9,315 nucleotides of DNA from Methanomassiliicoccales archaeon (GTDB lineage Archaea > Thermoplasmatota > Thermoplasmata > Methanomassiliicoccales > JACIVX01). A program made the translations under genes and the position numbers. The notes under the pieces are model-generated. The model was not told the origin of the DNA. It made no database searches and saw nothing but the letters and a program-made list of their open reading frames with translations. This document shows, piece by piece, positions 1 to 7,131 of this stretch; position 1 is the stretch's first letter, and each line of letters begins with the position of its first letter. The DNA lies in NCBI GenBank assembly GCA_028679985.1, contig JAJRAH010000054.1, positions 1 to 9,315 on the forward strand, given 5' to 3'.

Positions 1-122
1 CGGGATTCGGGGACGGTACTGGTATGATACTGTCCCCCGGCTGCGAGATATCTCCGAGGACCTCATTCGAGAACATCAAGGCTTCGGTGAAGGCGGCAGA
101 GGAATTTCATGTCAGGAGATGA
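1..122 (+). CDS. C-terminal fragment of a URO-D-fold (MtaA/MtbA-like) corrinoid methyltransferase
   Basis: An open frame enters from the left edge (codon phase starts at base 3) and ends with TGA at 120-122, giving about 39 residues. The end reads G-D-G-T-G-M-I-L-S-P-G-C-E-I, then P-R-T-S-F-E-N-I-K and an A-A-E-E-F tail. This resembles the last strand and helix of the uroporphyrinogen-decarboxylase family, where a glycine-rich segment leads into an N/S-P-G-C-E-I-P-like turn and an E-N-I/V-K helix. In MtaA/MtbA-type methylcobamide:CoM methyltransferases the cysteine of this turn is the last ligand of the catalytic zinc (H-x-C ... C); heme-pathway HemE lacks it. The cysteine is codon 42-44 here, favouring a thiol-methylating enzyme over heme synthesis. 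Only the C-terminus is visible, so substrate and exact subfamily are unknown. The amidohydrolase follows after 15 nt, suggesting one transcript. Confidence 0.7.
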   Translation, partial: GFGDGTGMILSPGCEISPRTSFENIKASVKAAEEFHVRR

Positions 123-127
123 AGGTA

Positions 128-134
128 GGGGGTG
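128..134 (+). promoter_or_regulatory. Ribosome binding site of the amidohydrolase
   Basis: GGGGGTG matches the archaeal Shine-Dalgarno core GGAGGTG at 6 of 7 positions. It lies 3 nt before a TTG at 138 and 6 nt before a second TTG at 141. There is no in-frame ATG nearby, so this site is the main evidence for a TTG start and slightly favours position 141. Confidence 0.5.
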
Positions 135-137
135 TAA

Positions 138-1766
138 TTGTTGAAGGAAGGGTTGAGTCTCGATGTGGCGATAATCAATGCGAACGTCATAACTGTCGAC
201 AAGGGAATGAAGAGGGCAGAAGCAGTCGGAATCGTGGGGGACAAGATCGCGGCAGTCAGTACGAATTCGACTGTGCAGTCGATGGCAGGCAAGAAGACCA
301 AGATCATCGACGCCAAGGGCAAGACCGTTTTGCCGGGAATGCAGGATTCTCACATGCATCCGCTCCTCGTCGGGCACTTCGCCAACGGGATAGTGCTGAA
401 TGAGGTCAAGAACATTCCAGAGTTCTTGGAGAAAGTGAAGGAGAAAGCGAAGAAGATTCCCAAGGGCCAGATGATCTTGGGATCGGGATGGAATCAGGAG
501 AGAATGGAGGAGCGCCGATATCCTACTAGGTGGGAGGTGGATTCGGTAGCGCCGGATAATCCAGTTTTCCTCATCCATTGGAATGCTCACATCTGCCTGA
601 TCAACACGATGTTCATGAAGCAGAAAGGCATCGGCAGAGATACACCAGATCCTCCCGGTGGGAAGGTGGAGAAGAACGAGAAGGGCGAACCCACTGGAAT
701 CCTGCTCGAGAACGGAATCGATCTTGTGGCACCGGGTTTCCTCGAAACGGGGGCAGGTCTTTTCAGCTACGAGGAGACGAAGGCAGCGTTGAAGTACTGT
801 GCCGACAGGGCTGTGGAATTCGGTCTCACTTCGATGATCGACATCCTCGCGGGCGATGCCCAGGTGAAGGCATACCAAGAGCTAGAGGCCGAGGGCAAGC
901 TGCCGATTCGAGTCAACTTTTATCTCGGCTACCAGTACCTAGACAGCGCCGTGAGCATAGGCCTTGAGAGCGGTTTCGGTAACCACAAGGTGAGGTTTGC
1001 TGGCTCGAAGATGATTGTTGATGGATCTCTGAGCAGTCATACTGCCGCGCTGCGCGCCCCGTACGTTGACATGCCGAGCACGAGTGGCGTCATGCGCATT
1101 CCTCGAGATCAGATAAAGGCCTTCGCTTTGAAGGCGACGAAGAGCGGCATCAGGATCGACATTCATGCACTCGGAGACGGGGCGATCGAGACGGTCGTCC
1201 AGATATTCAAAGAAGTCCTGAAGGAATGCCCGACGAAAGATCCGAGGTTCAAGATCAGTCACTGCATAATACTCGGCAAGGACTTGATCGAGGATTTCGA
1301 GAAGTTGAACATCATTGCAAACGTCCAGCCCGTCTTCCTTATGAAGGGACAGAACTGGATTCCAAGGTTCGTGAGCCCGGAAAGGGAGAAGTACGCTCAC
1401 GCCTACAAGTCTTTGATGGACGCGGGCGTTCACATGTGTTCTGGGACTGATGCTCCTATCGAGACTCCGAACCCGTTCATGAACGTCTATGCTTCCACTG
1501 TAAGGAAGGATCCCAATGGGATACCAGACGGCGGTTGGCACCCCGAGCAGAAGATACCGATCGAGGAAGCGATCAGGATGGTTACGATCGAGGGAGCATA
1601 CTCGACCGGCGAGGAGGACGTCAAAGGATCCATAGAGGTCGGCAAGTTCGCAGACATGGTTGTCGTCTCTGACGACCCCTTCAAGATCGCGCCTGAGGGT
1701 ATCAAGAACATAAAGGTCCTCATGACGATGGTCGGCGGGAAGGTAGTCTACTCGAAGGAATTCTAA
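138..1766 (+). CDS. YtcJ-like metal-dependent amidohydrolase (Amidohydro_3 family)
   Basis: This 542-residue cytoplasmic TIM-barrel hydrolase probably cleaves an amide, lactam or N-acyl bond; the substrate cannot be read from the sequence. The N-terminal small β-domain (residues 9-66) leads into the L-P-G-M-x-D-S-H-M-H-P motif, with metal-binding His72 and His74. Further family signatures are K-M-I-V-D-G-S-L-S-S-H-T (291-302), His343 in D-I-H-A-L-G-D, His375 in K-I-S-H-C, and Asp438 in S-G-T-D-A-P. The C-terminal G-K-F-A-D-M-V-V-V segment (502-510) closes the small domain. Length and motif order match intact YtcJ-type members. No signal peptide is seen. The start is one of two consecutive TTG codons (138 or 141). 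It lies 15 nt after the URO-D-fold gene and is probably co-transcribed with it, since no promoter fits in the gap. Its neighbourhood suggests it releases or trims a substrate for the methyl/amine pathway, which is inference. Confidence 0.88.
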   Translation: MLKEGLSLDVAIINANVITVDKGMKRAEAVGIVGDKIAAVSTNSTVQSMAGKKTKIIDAKGKTVLPGMQDSHMHPLLVGHFANGIVLNEVKNIPEFLEKVKEKAKKIPKGQMILGSGWNQERMEERRYPTRWEVDSVAPDNPVFLIHWNAHICLINTMFMKQKGIGRDTPDPPGGKVEKNEKGEPTGILLENGIDLVAPGFLETGAGLFSYEETKAALKYCADRAVEFGLTSMIDILAGDAQVKAYQELEAEGKLPIRVNFYLGYQYLDSAVSIGLESGFGNHKVRFAGSKMIVDGSLSSHTAALRAPYVDMPSTSGVMRIPRDQIKAFALKATKSGIRIDIHALGDGAIETVVQIFKEVLKECPTKDPRFKISHCIILGKDLIEDFEKLNIIANVQPVFLMKGQNWIPRFVSPEREKYAHAYKSLMDAGVHMCSGTDAPIETPNPFMNVYASTVRKDPNGIPDGGWHPEQKIPIEEAIRMVTIEGAYSTGEEDVKGSIEVGKFADMVVVSDDPFKIAPEGIKNIKVLMTMVGGKVVYSKEF

Positions 1767-1808
1767 ACCCTTTCCTTTCCTCTTCTGTTCTTCCGGTGTT
1801 TTCCCCTC
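1767..1808 (+). terminator. Pyrimidine/T-rich terminator after the amidohydrolase
   Basis: Directly after the TAA stop there is a run of C/T-rich sequence with repeated TTT and TTCC clusters and no stable hairpin. Archaeal RNA polymerase commonly stops at such T-rich tracts. The next gene has its own promoter about 50 bp further on, which fits termination here. Confidence 0.4.
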
Positions 1809-1848
1809 CAATGGACTTCCTCTGATGCCGCCGTTTCTTGTATTGAGT

Positions 1849-1866
1849 GAAGAAAAGGTTTATAGG
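1849..1866 (+). promoter_or_regulatory. Archaeal BRE/TATA promoter of the aminotransferase
   Basis: A purine-rich BRE-like stretch (GAAGAAAAGG, about 1849-1858) is followed directly by the TATA-like box TTTATAGG at 1859-1866. Transcription would begin about 25 bp downstream, near 1887, leaving a leader of about 23 nt. That leader contains a G-run at 1899-1903, five to six bases before the ATG at 1910, which could act as a weak ribosome binding site. Confidence 0.6.
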
Positions 1867-1909
1867 AAATGCTCGACGGTAAGCCTTCCTGACATCACGG
1901 GGGAAACCG

Positions 1910-3253
1910 ATGACCGCAGGAGAACTGAATAGAATCTCGATGAAGGTCGAGCCGCCCGGTCCAAAGGCGAAGGAGATACTTGAGAGAGACAAGAAGTACA
2001 TGGCAACGACCAACAAGGTCATGCCCATCGTCGCCAAACGGGGTCAGGGGATGTATGTCGAGGACGTAGACGGCAATGTCTACCTCGATTTCCAATCAGG
2101 GATAGCTGTCAACAACACTGGCCATTGCCACCCGAAGGTGGTCGAAGCCGTGAGGAAGCAGGTAGGAGAGCTCATTCACTTTCCGGGCATCCTTCTGTCA
2201 CAGAACTTAGAGGGCGAGGTGGCGAAGAAGCTGAACGAGATCACGCCCGGCGATTTCGAGAAGAAGGTCTACTTCATGTGCAGCGGGGCCGGGGCGATAG
2301 ACTCTGCGATAAAGGTTGCCCGCTGGGCAACTGGTAGGCCGCGGGAGATCGCATTCATGGGCGCGTTTCATGGCAAATCCATCGGCGCACTCAGCCTGAC
2401 TGCGAGCAAGAACGCCTACCGTAAGGGATTCATGCCGGAAATGCCCGGGGTCGTCCACGTTCCCTATGCCTACTGTTACAGGTGCCCGTACAAGATGGAG
2501 TATCCAGAGTGCGACGTGTATTGCGCAAAGGTCATCGACGAGATGTACCTGGAGAAGTTCATCCCGCCGGAAGAGGTCGCATCGATTTTCGTGGAGCCAA
2601 TCCAAGGAGAGGGAGGATACATCGTCCCGCCAAAGGCCTGGCACAAGGAAGTCAAGAAAATCTGCGAGAAGTATGGCATCCTGTTCGTCGCGGACGAGGT
2701 CCAGTCGGGGTTTGGCAGAACCGGGAAATGGTTCGCAATCGAGAATTTCGATGTAGTGCCTGACATAATGGTCATTGCAAAGGGTATCGCCTCGGGCATG
2801 CCGATGAGTGCCTGCCTGTTCAACGAGAAATACGATATCAAGCAGCCAGGGGCTCATGCGACTACGTTCGGGGGTAATCCTGTCACATGTGCAGCCGCGC
2901 TCGCAACGATAGAGGCGATGAAAGAAGAGAAGATGCTGGAGAACGCCACGAAGCAAGGGGAGTACATGATCGGCCGCCTGAACGAAATGAAGCAGAAGTA
3001 CGAGATAGTCGGAGATGTCCGCGGAATCGGTCTGATGACGGCAATCGAGATCGTCAAGAACAAGAAGTCGAAGGAACCAGATATGGTGACGAGGAATAAG
3101 ATCTGCATGGATGCGATGAAGCGCGGACTTCTCGTTCTGTTCTGCGGCGCTAGCAGCATCAGGATCATACCCGCTCTGAATGTCACCCGCGCTCAGATCG
3201 ACACCGGATTGGAACTCCTGGAGAAGGAGATCCAGGAGAACTGCAACGCCTGA
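1910..3253 (+). CDS. Class III PLP-dependent aminotransferase (4-aminobutyrate/ornithine type)
   Basis: This 447-residue fold-type I PLP enzyme moves an amino group from an ω- or α-amino donor to a 2-oxo acid, giving an aldehyde or oxo acid. Signatures include the N-terminal Y-L-D-F-x-S-G-I-A-V segment (58-67), N-T-G-H-C-H-P (69-75), cofactor-contacting S-G-A-G-A-I-D-S-A (125-133), the G-A-F-H-G-K-S motif (151-157), F-V-E-P-I-Q-G-E-G-G (227-236), cofactor Asp262 in A-D-E-V-Q-S-G-F-G-R-T-G, and the Schiff-base Lys291 in I-A-K-G-I-A-S-G-M-P. T-T-F-G-G-N-P (318-324) completes the active site. The length is normal. It resembles the archaeal GABA aminotransferase / broad-specificity amino-acid racemase group, so racemase activity is a real alternative. 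A cysteine cluster at residues 189-205 is discussed in the findings. It has its own promoter and ends in a T-rich tract, so it is probably monocistronic. Confidence 0.9.
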   Translation: MTAGELNRISMKVEPPGPKAKEILERDKKYMATTNKVMPIVAKRGQGMYVEDVDGNVYLDFQSGIAVNNTGHCHPKVVEAVRKQVGELIHFPGILLSQNLEGEVAKKLNEITPGDFEKKVYFMCSGAGAIDSAIKVARWATGRPREIAFMGAFHGKSIGALSLTASKNAYRKGFMPEMPGVVHVPYAYCYRCPYKMEYPECDVYCAKVIDEMYLEKFIPPEEVASIFVEPIQGEGGYIVPPKAWHKEVKKICEKYGILFVADEVQSGFGRTGKWFAIENFDVVPDIMVIAKGIASGMPMSACLFNEKYDIKQPGAHATTFGGNPVTCAAALATIEAMKEEKMLENATKQGEYMIGRLNEMKQKYEIVGDVRGIGLMTAIEIVKNKKSKEPDMVTRNKICMDAMKRGLLVLFCGASSIRIIPALNVTRAQIDTGLELLEKEIQENCNA

Positions 3254-3267
3254 TCGCTCTCCTAATC

Positions 3268-3306
3268 CAACATTCCATTCTTTTCTTCACTTTTCTATAC
3301 TTTATC
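3268..3306 (+). terminator. T-rich terminator after the aminotransferase
   Basis: Fifteen bases past the TGA stop begins a tract with clustered T-runs (CATTCTTTTCTTCACTTTTC, then TACTTTATCC) and no hairpin. This is the usual form of an archaeal terminator. On the opposite strand the same bases are A-rich, so it would not serve the converging aldehyde oxidoreductase gene, which stops at 3348. Confidence 0.5.
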
Positions 3307-3347
3307 CTACTGATAGCGACAACGGTAGTCCGACGAATTCAGGCGGG

Positions 3348-5150
3348 TCACTTGGAGTGGCCAGGATTCTCTGTCTTGAGCGACTCAGGAATCATCGGGG
3401 GAATTCCGTCGCTCGTCCATCCTCTGGCTTGATAGTACTCATCAAGCATCCTCTCAAAGTCCGCCTTCACTACGACATGCGTCTTGGAAGAACCGTCTGC
3501 GAATGGTGCCTCATGGAAGATCTTCGGCAGTGAGTCGTCCTTTCTGCTTATCCCCTCTCTTGTGCTGAAGCGCCTTGCGGTGTCAACCGCTCTGGCTCCC
3601 GCCTCCCTAATCTGGGCGGCACTCATGTCCAAGCCGGTCGAGTATGTGTAGAGTCTCGCCAAATCGTCCCATTCGTATGAATCCCGGACGAAGCAGCAGA
3701 TGACCATCGAATCTACGACGGCCAGTTTGTCCTCCAGCCCTTTGACGAAGGCCGCTTTGCCGCTGACCATGAACCGGTCGGACACGTTTCTCATTTCGTA
3801 AGCGTACGAGGTCGATCTGAGATGATCTGCCCCTCTGACGCCGACCGCGTATGAGAGGGCCATTCCGTTGTATCCCCTGGGGTCGTAGCCCGGCGGCTCG
3901 AGTCCCTTCACGTGCACAGCAATGTCTTCAAGGCCTAGGTGCTTCGACGCCATCCTCACCCCGTCAGCCAGTATCCCACCGAGCCCCTCTCTCTTTGCCA
4001 TCATATCAAGTAGCTTAAGTGTGACATCATCGTCCCCGAACTTGATAGGGAACGGAGACTGGATTCTCCCCAGCTCATAGGCTCTCATCGCGAACCCTAT
4101 GGCGTTTCCAGCCGTGATCGTGTCAAGGCCGAGCAGATCGCAAGTCTCGTTCGCCTTTGCAACAGCCTTGATGTCGGAGAGCTCGCACAGACCTCCGAAC
4201 GCAAACAACGTCTCGTACTCCGGTCCTTCGACGACTGTCCCCGCATACTTGCCATCTTTCACCGAGGACATCTTCCCGCAGGCGACTGGACAGTTCCAGC
4301 ACGCCTTGTTCTTGTCGAGTATCTCCTTCGCCATCGTCGGCGCGTTGATGTTTCCGTGCGCATCGAAGAAACCCTTCTGCCAGTAGTGGGTTGGAAACAC
4401 GCCGAGTGCATTCTGGACGTTGACCATGTTCGGCGTTCCGAATTTGGTCATCGGGCCGTCTTTTGGGATTCGGGCGGAAACCCCTTTCACGATCTCCTCG
4501 AATTTCTCCTCATTGGCCAACTCGATTTGACCGGTTCCCAGGAATGCGATAGCCTTCAGATTCTTCGATCCCATGACTGCCCCCGCGCCTGCCCTTCCGA
4601 GCTGCCTGTAGTAATCATTGCAGACGCAAGCGAATCGGACCATGTTCTCCCCTGCCGGCCCGATCGTCATGACCCTGGCCTTTTCCTCCCCAACATCCTT
4701 CTTGACAGCATCCTCGGCCTCTCTTGTGTTCATACCCCAAAGACTTGAGGCATCATGGAAAGAGACGGTGTCATCCAGGATCGACACGTATGTGGGATGC
4801 TTCGCCCGTCCCGTCACAATCACTGCATCATAACCGGCTTTCCGGATGTGGGGGCCCAAGTGACCGCCAGCATATGACTCTCCCCAGATACTTGTGAGAG
4901 GAGACTTGAAGAACGCACCGAATCTGTTCGAAGTCGGAGCTCTCGTCCCCGTAAGGGGTCCGATTGCCAGGATGAGAACATTGCTAGGGGAAAGGGGATC
5001 GATTCCCTCCGCGACGATTTGGGTCAACAGACGGGCGCCCAAGCCCTTTCCGCCGATGAACCTCTTGGCGACTTCCGGTTCCAGTGGGTCAACCCTGGAA
5101 GAATGGTCATTCAAGTCCACAGTCAGTATCCTGCCAGCGTATCCTTTCAT
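3348..5150 (-). CDS. Tungsten-dependent aldehyde:ferredoxin oxidoreductase
   Basis: This 600-residue cytoplasmic enzyme should oxidise an aldehyde to the carboxylic acid and reduce ferredoxin, using tungsto-bispterin and one [4Fe-4S] cluster. The N-terminal domain begins M-K-G-Y-A-G-R-I-L-T-V-D-L and contains F-I-G-G-K-G-L-G-A (31-39) and the pterin-binding region R-A-P-T-S-N-R-F-G (70-78). The cluster ligands are Cys284, Cys287 and Cys291 (C-W-N-C-P-V-A-C) plus Cys485 or Cys486 near the end, matching the spacing of Pyrococcus AOR. E-G-P-E-Y-E-T (308-314), the G-L-D motif (341-343), P-x-Y-D-P-R-G (420-426) and A-D-H-L (441-444, usually C-D-H-L) mark the active site. The length is typical. It is the fourth gene of the leftward block, 111 bp after an activase. 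The ATG has a good Shine-Dalgarno. Which aldehyde it uses is not evident. Confidence 0.93.
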   Translation of the reverse strand: MKGYAGRILTVDLNDHSSRVDPLEPEVAKRFIGGKGLGARLLTQIVAEGIDPLSPSNVLILAIGPLTGTRAPTSNRFGAFFKSPLTSIWGESYAGGHLGPHIRKAGYDAVIVTGRAKHPTYVSILDDTVSFHDASSLWGMNTREAEDAVKKDVGEEKARVMTIGPAGENMVRFACVCNDYYRQLGRAGAGAVMGSKNLKAIAFLGTGQIELANEEKFEEIVKGVSARIPKDGPMTKFGTPNMVNVQNALGVFPTHYWQKGFFDAHGNINAPTMAKEILDKNKACWNCPVACGKMSSVKDGKYAGTVVEGPEYETLFAFGGLCELSDIKAVAKANETCDLLGLDTITAGNAIGFAMRAYELGRIQSPFPIKFGDDDVTLKLLDMMAKREGLGGILADGVRMASKHLGLEDIAVHVKGLEPPGYDPRGYNGMALSYAVGVRGADHLRSTSYAYEMRNVSDRFMVSGKAAFVKGLEDKLAVVDSMVICCFVRDSYEWDDLARLYTYSTGLDMSAAQIREAGARAVDTARRFSTREGISRKDDSLPKIFHEAPFADGSSKTHVVVKADFERMLDEYYQARGWTSDGIPPMIPESLKTENPGHSK

Positions 5151-5155
5151 CGTAT

Positions 5156-5163
5156 CCCTCTCC
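5156..5163 (-). promoter_or_regulatory. Ribosome binding site of the aldehyde oxidoreductase
   Basis: Read on the - strand this is GGAGAGGG, about 5 nt upstream of the ATG at 5150. It supports that ATG as the start, together with the family-typical first residues. Confidence 0.55.
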
Positions 5164-5191
5164 GGCTCTGTATCTCGTGGAATGGGGCCTA

Positions 5192-5210
5192 TCCTAAATT
5201 ACCTTTTCCT
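5192..5210 (-). promoter_or_regulatory. Possible promoter of the aldehyde oxidoreductase
   Basis: In the 111-bp gap after the activase gene, the - strand reads AGGAAAAGGTAATTTAGGAT, a purine-rich BRE-like run followed by a weak TATA-like AATTTAGG. Transcription would start around 5175, leaving a ~25-nt leader that includes the ribosome binding site. A second A/T-rich spot (GGATAAAACG, about 5231-5240) is another candidate. Both are weak, so read-through from the activase gene remains equally likely. Confidence 0.3.
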
Positions 5211-5261
5211 TCCGAGCAGACGCAGACCCGACCGTTTTATCCAGAAACGTGTCTCGAATCC

Positions 5262-7115
5262 TCAGATATCGGACGTTGTTCCCGGGAATGATGAAGTGTC
5301 GTAGTTGGGAATGTATAGTGCGCGGTAGAACAACTCCTCGAAGCCGGAATGGGCCGCGAGCTCGATGTACTCGACCTTCCTCAGGATCTCGCGTGCCCTC
5401 TCTCGGAAGTCCTCGTTGAGAAGTGCCATCTTTGCCCCTGCCCCGGCCGCGTTTCCAATTCCGATTACTCTCTGCAAAGGTACCTCTGGGATCAGTCCTA
5501 TCGTCCTCGCACTCTCCGGGCTCAAGTAGTTGCCAAACGCACCAGCGAGCATTATAGCATTCAATCTCGAAGCGTTGATCCCCAGGCTGTCCATCAGAAT
5601 GCATGCGCCTGCATACATGGCAGCCTTTGCGTACTGAATCTGGACCACATCGTCTTGTGTGATTGTGATCGGCTCATTGATTGCTGATTCTTTCTCCGCC
5701 GCGATCACGAATTCCGATTCGCCGTTCCGGACCCGGATTCCAGGAATCTCCAGTTCCTCCATGATCCTCCCAGTCCTGTCGATCACTCCAGTCTTGGACA
5801 TCTCAGAAATCGCGTCCACGGCACCAGAACCGCACAGTCCTCTTGGTGGAGTTCCTCCAATCGTCGTGTACTTGACCGTGTAATCCTTCGATATGCTGAC
5901 GTGGTCGATCGCTCCTTCCGTGCCTCTCATGCCGAACTTGAGGCTAGCCCCTTCAAACGCAGGTCCAGCTGCACAGGAAGCGCAGACGATCCTCTCTGAA
6001 TCCCCAAGGGAGATCTCTCCGTTCGTCCCTATGTCTATTACAAGTCTGGGTTCCACCGATTCCCATATGTGAGAGGCAAGAAGTACGGCGACGTGATCTG
6101 CACCGACAAAACCGGCTACGTTCGGAAGGGAGTGCACGTATCCCTCCGGTGCGATATCGATCCCGATTTCCTTGGCTTTGAATTCCACTGGATCCGAGAT
6201 CACAGGAACGTATGGTGAGAACGCCAATCCCGATGTCGTCAAACCGAACAACATGTGGTGCATCGCAGTGTTTCCGACCGCTACGATCTCGTAGATGTCG
6301 TTCCTAGAAACGCAAGTGGCAGCGCAGCATCCGTCGATCAGGTCGTTGATGCAACTGACAATCAGGGATTGCAGAACACTCGTACCGTTCCGTCGTTCCA
6401 TTGCAAACGTGATTCTGGAAACCACGTCGTCCCCGTACCCTATCTGGGGATTCATTGCGGATTTCACGGCGACCTCCTTCCCAGATTCGAGGTCCATCAG
6501 GTAGGCGACGACCGTCGTCGTTCCAACGTCGATCGCCATCCCGTATCTCTCTTTGGGCTTCGGGGGAATCATTCCTATGAGCTCATTGCCACGGAGTATC
6601 GCCGTCACTTCCCCTTCGATCCGCAGAAGCTCATTGAGCGAGTTCATAATCGGCAAGGAGGCGAGGAGGCTTTTCGTACCCAGCCTGTCTTCCAGTACTT
6701 TGGAGAGGCGCTCGAAGTCACCGACCTGAAAATCAAGTGAAGGTGGAGGTACCCTGAGCGGTATCCACCGGATCCGGGGCTTGATCTCTATGTCAATGGC
6801 GGAGTCTTCGAGTATTATCTGGCTTGACCGTGCAAACTCGGTTGGAATCTCGACAACAAGGTCGTGATCCGCCTTCATCCTGCATGCGAGTCTCACTCCA
6901 CGGTCCAGGTCTCTTGGGTCGATGGCCTTCCGATCTTCCTCAGTTATGAGGGCGTCCTCAGAGGTGACGATGACTCTGCATCTTCCGCAGGTCCCTCTTC
7001 CTCCGCATACCGAATCCAGCGGCACGGATGCTCTCTCCGCAGCTTCGGCAACAGTGATCCTCTCATCGGAGATATCTATGATTCTTCCAGCAGGCTCGAA
7101 ATGTATCTTGGCCAT
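5262..7115 (-). CDS. RACo-like ATP-dependent reductive activase of corrinoid proteins (complete)
   Basis: This 617-residue protein should use ATP and a low-potential electron donor to reduce an inactive Co(II) corrinoid protein to Co(I). Residues 1-95 form a plant-type [2Fe-2S] ferredoxin domain with ligands Cys37, Cys43, Cys46 and Cys78 (C-x5-C-x2-C-x31-C). A linker and middle segment (about 96-190) follow. The ASKHA-fold domain (about 191-590) shows phosphate-1 motif A-I-D-V-G-T-T-T (194-201), G-N-T-A-M-H-H (281-287), N-V-A-G-F-V-G-A-D-H (332-341), phosphate-2 motif I-D-I-G-T-N-G-E-I-S (360-369), the adenosine-side G-L-C-G-S-G (426-431) and L-A-G-A-F-G-N-Y (523-530). This is the RACo/DUF4445 architecture; RamA-type activases differ by carrying C-terminal 4Fe-4S clusters, absent here. 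It starts 16 nt after the Lrp-type regulator, so the two are likely co-transcribed. The ATG has only a weak ribosome binding site (GATGGTCAC), which suggests translational coupling. Confidence 0.9.
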   Translation of the reverse strand: MAKIHFEPAGRIIDISDERITVAEAAERASVPLDSVCGGRGTCGRCRVIVTSEDALITEEDRKAIDPRDLDRGVRLACRMKADHDLVVEIPTEFARSSQIILEDSAIDIEIKPRIRWIPLRVPPPSLDFQVGDFERLSKVLEDRLGTKSLLASLPIMNSLNELLRIEGEVTAILRGNELIGMIPPKPKERYGMAIDVGTTTVVAYLMDLESGKEVAVKSAMNPQIGYGDDVVSRITFAMERRNGTSVLQSLIVSCINDLIDGCCAATCVSRNDIYEIVAVGNTAMHHMLFGLTTSGLAFSPYVPVISDPVEFKAKEIGIDIAPEGYVHSLPNVAGFVGADHVAVLLASHIWESVEPRLVIDIGTNGEISLGDSERIVCASCAAGPAFEGASLKFGMRGTEGAIDHVSISKDYTVKYTTIGGTPPRGLCGSGAVDAISEMSKTGVIDRTGRIMEELEIPGIRVRNGESEFVIAAEKESAINEPITITQDDVVQIQYAKAAMYAGACILMDSLGINASRLNAIMLAGAFGNYLSPESARTIGLIPEVPLQRVIGIGNAAGAGAKMALLNEDFRERAREILRKVEYIELAAHSGFEELFYRALYIPNYDTSSFPGTTSDI

Positions 7116-7131
7116 GTGACCATCAGGTCGC

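Noticed and set aside
63..878. A 271-codon antisense open frame at the left edge
   Set aside because: It covers the methyltransferase tail and amidohydrolase on the wrong strand and shows no family motifs; its composition is typical of a shadow frame.
939..1811. A 290-codon open frame antisense to the amidohydrolase
   Set aside because: It is a shadow of a strongly supported gene: arginine-, leucine- and aspartate-rich with no recognisable motif, as expected from the opposite strand of GC-rich coding DNA.
2207..2956. A 249-codon antisense open frame inside the aminotransferase
   Set aside because: The sense strand carries all class III aminotransferase motifs without interruption; the antisense product has none.
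5212..5216. CCGAG half-site upstream of the aldehyde oxidoreductase as a second operator
   Set aside because: Only one 5-base arm is present and the partner arm is missing; a 5-mer of this composition is expected by chance.
5194..5604. A 136-codon open frame overlapping the end of the activase and the gap before the aldehyde oxidoreductase
   Set aside because: Most of it lies inside the activase in another frame, and the product is rich in arginine and glycine with no motif or ribosome binding site.
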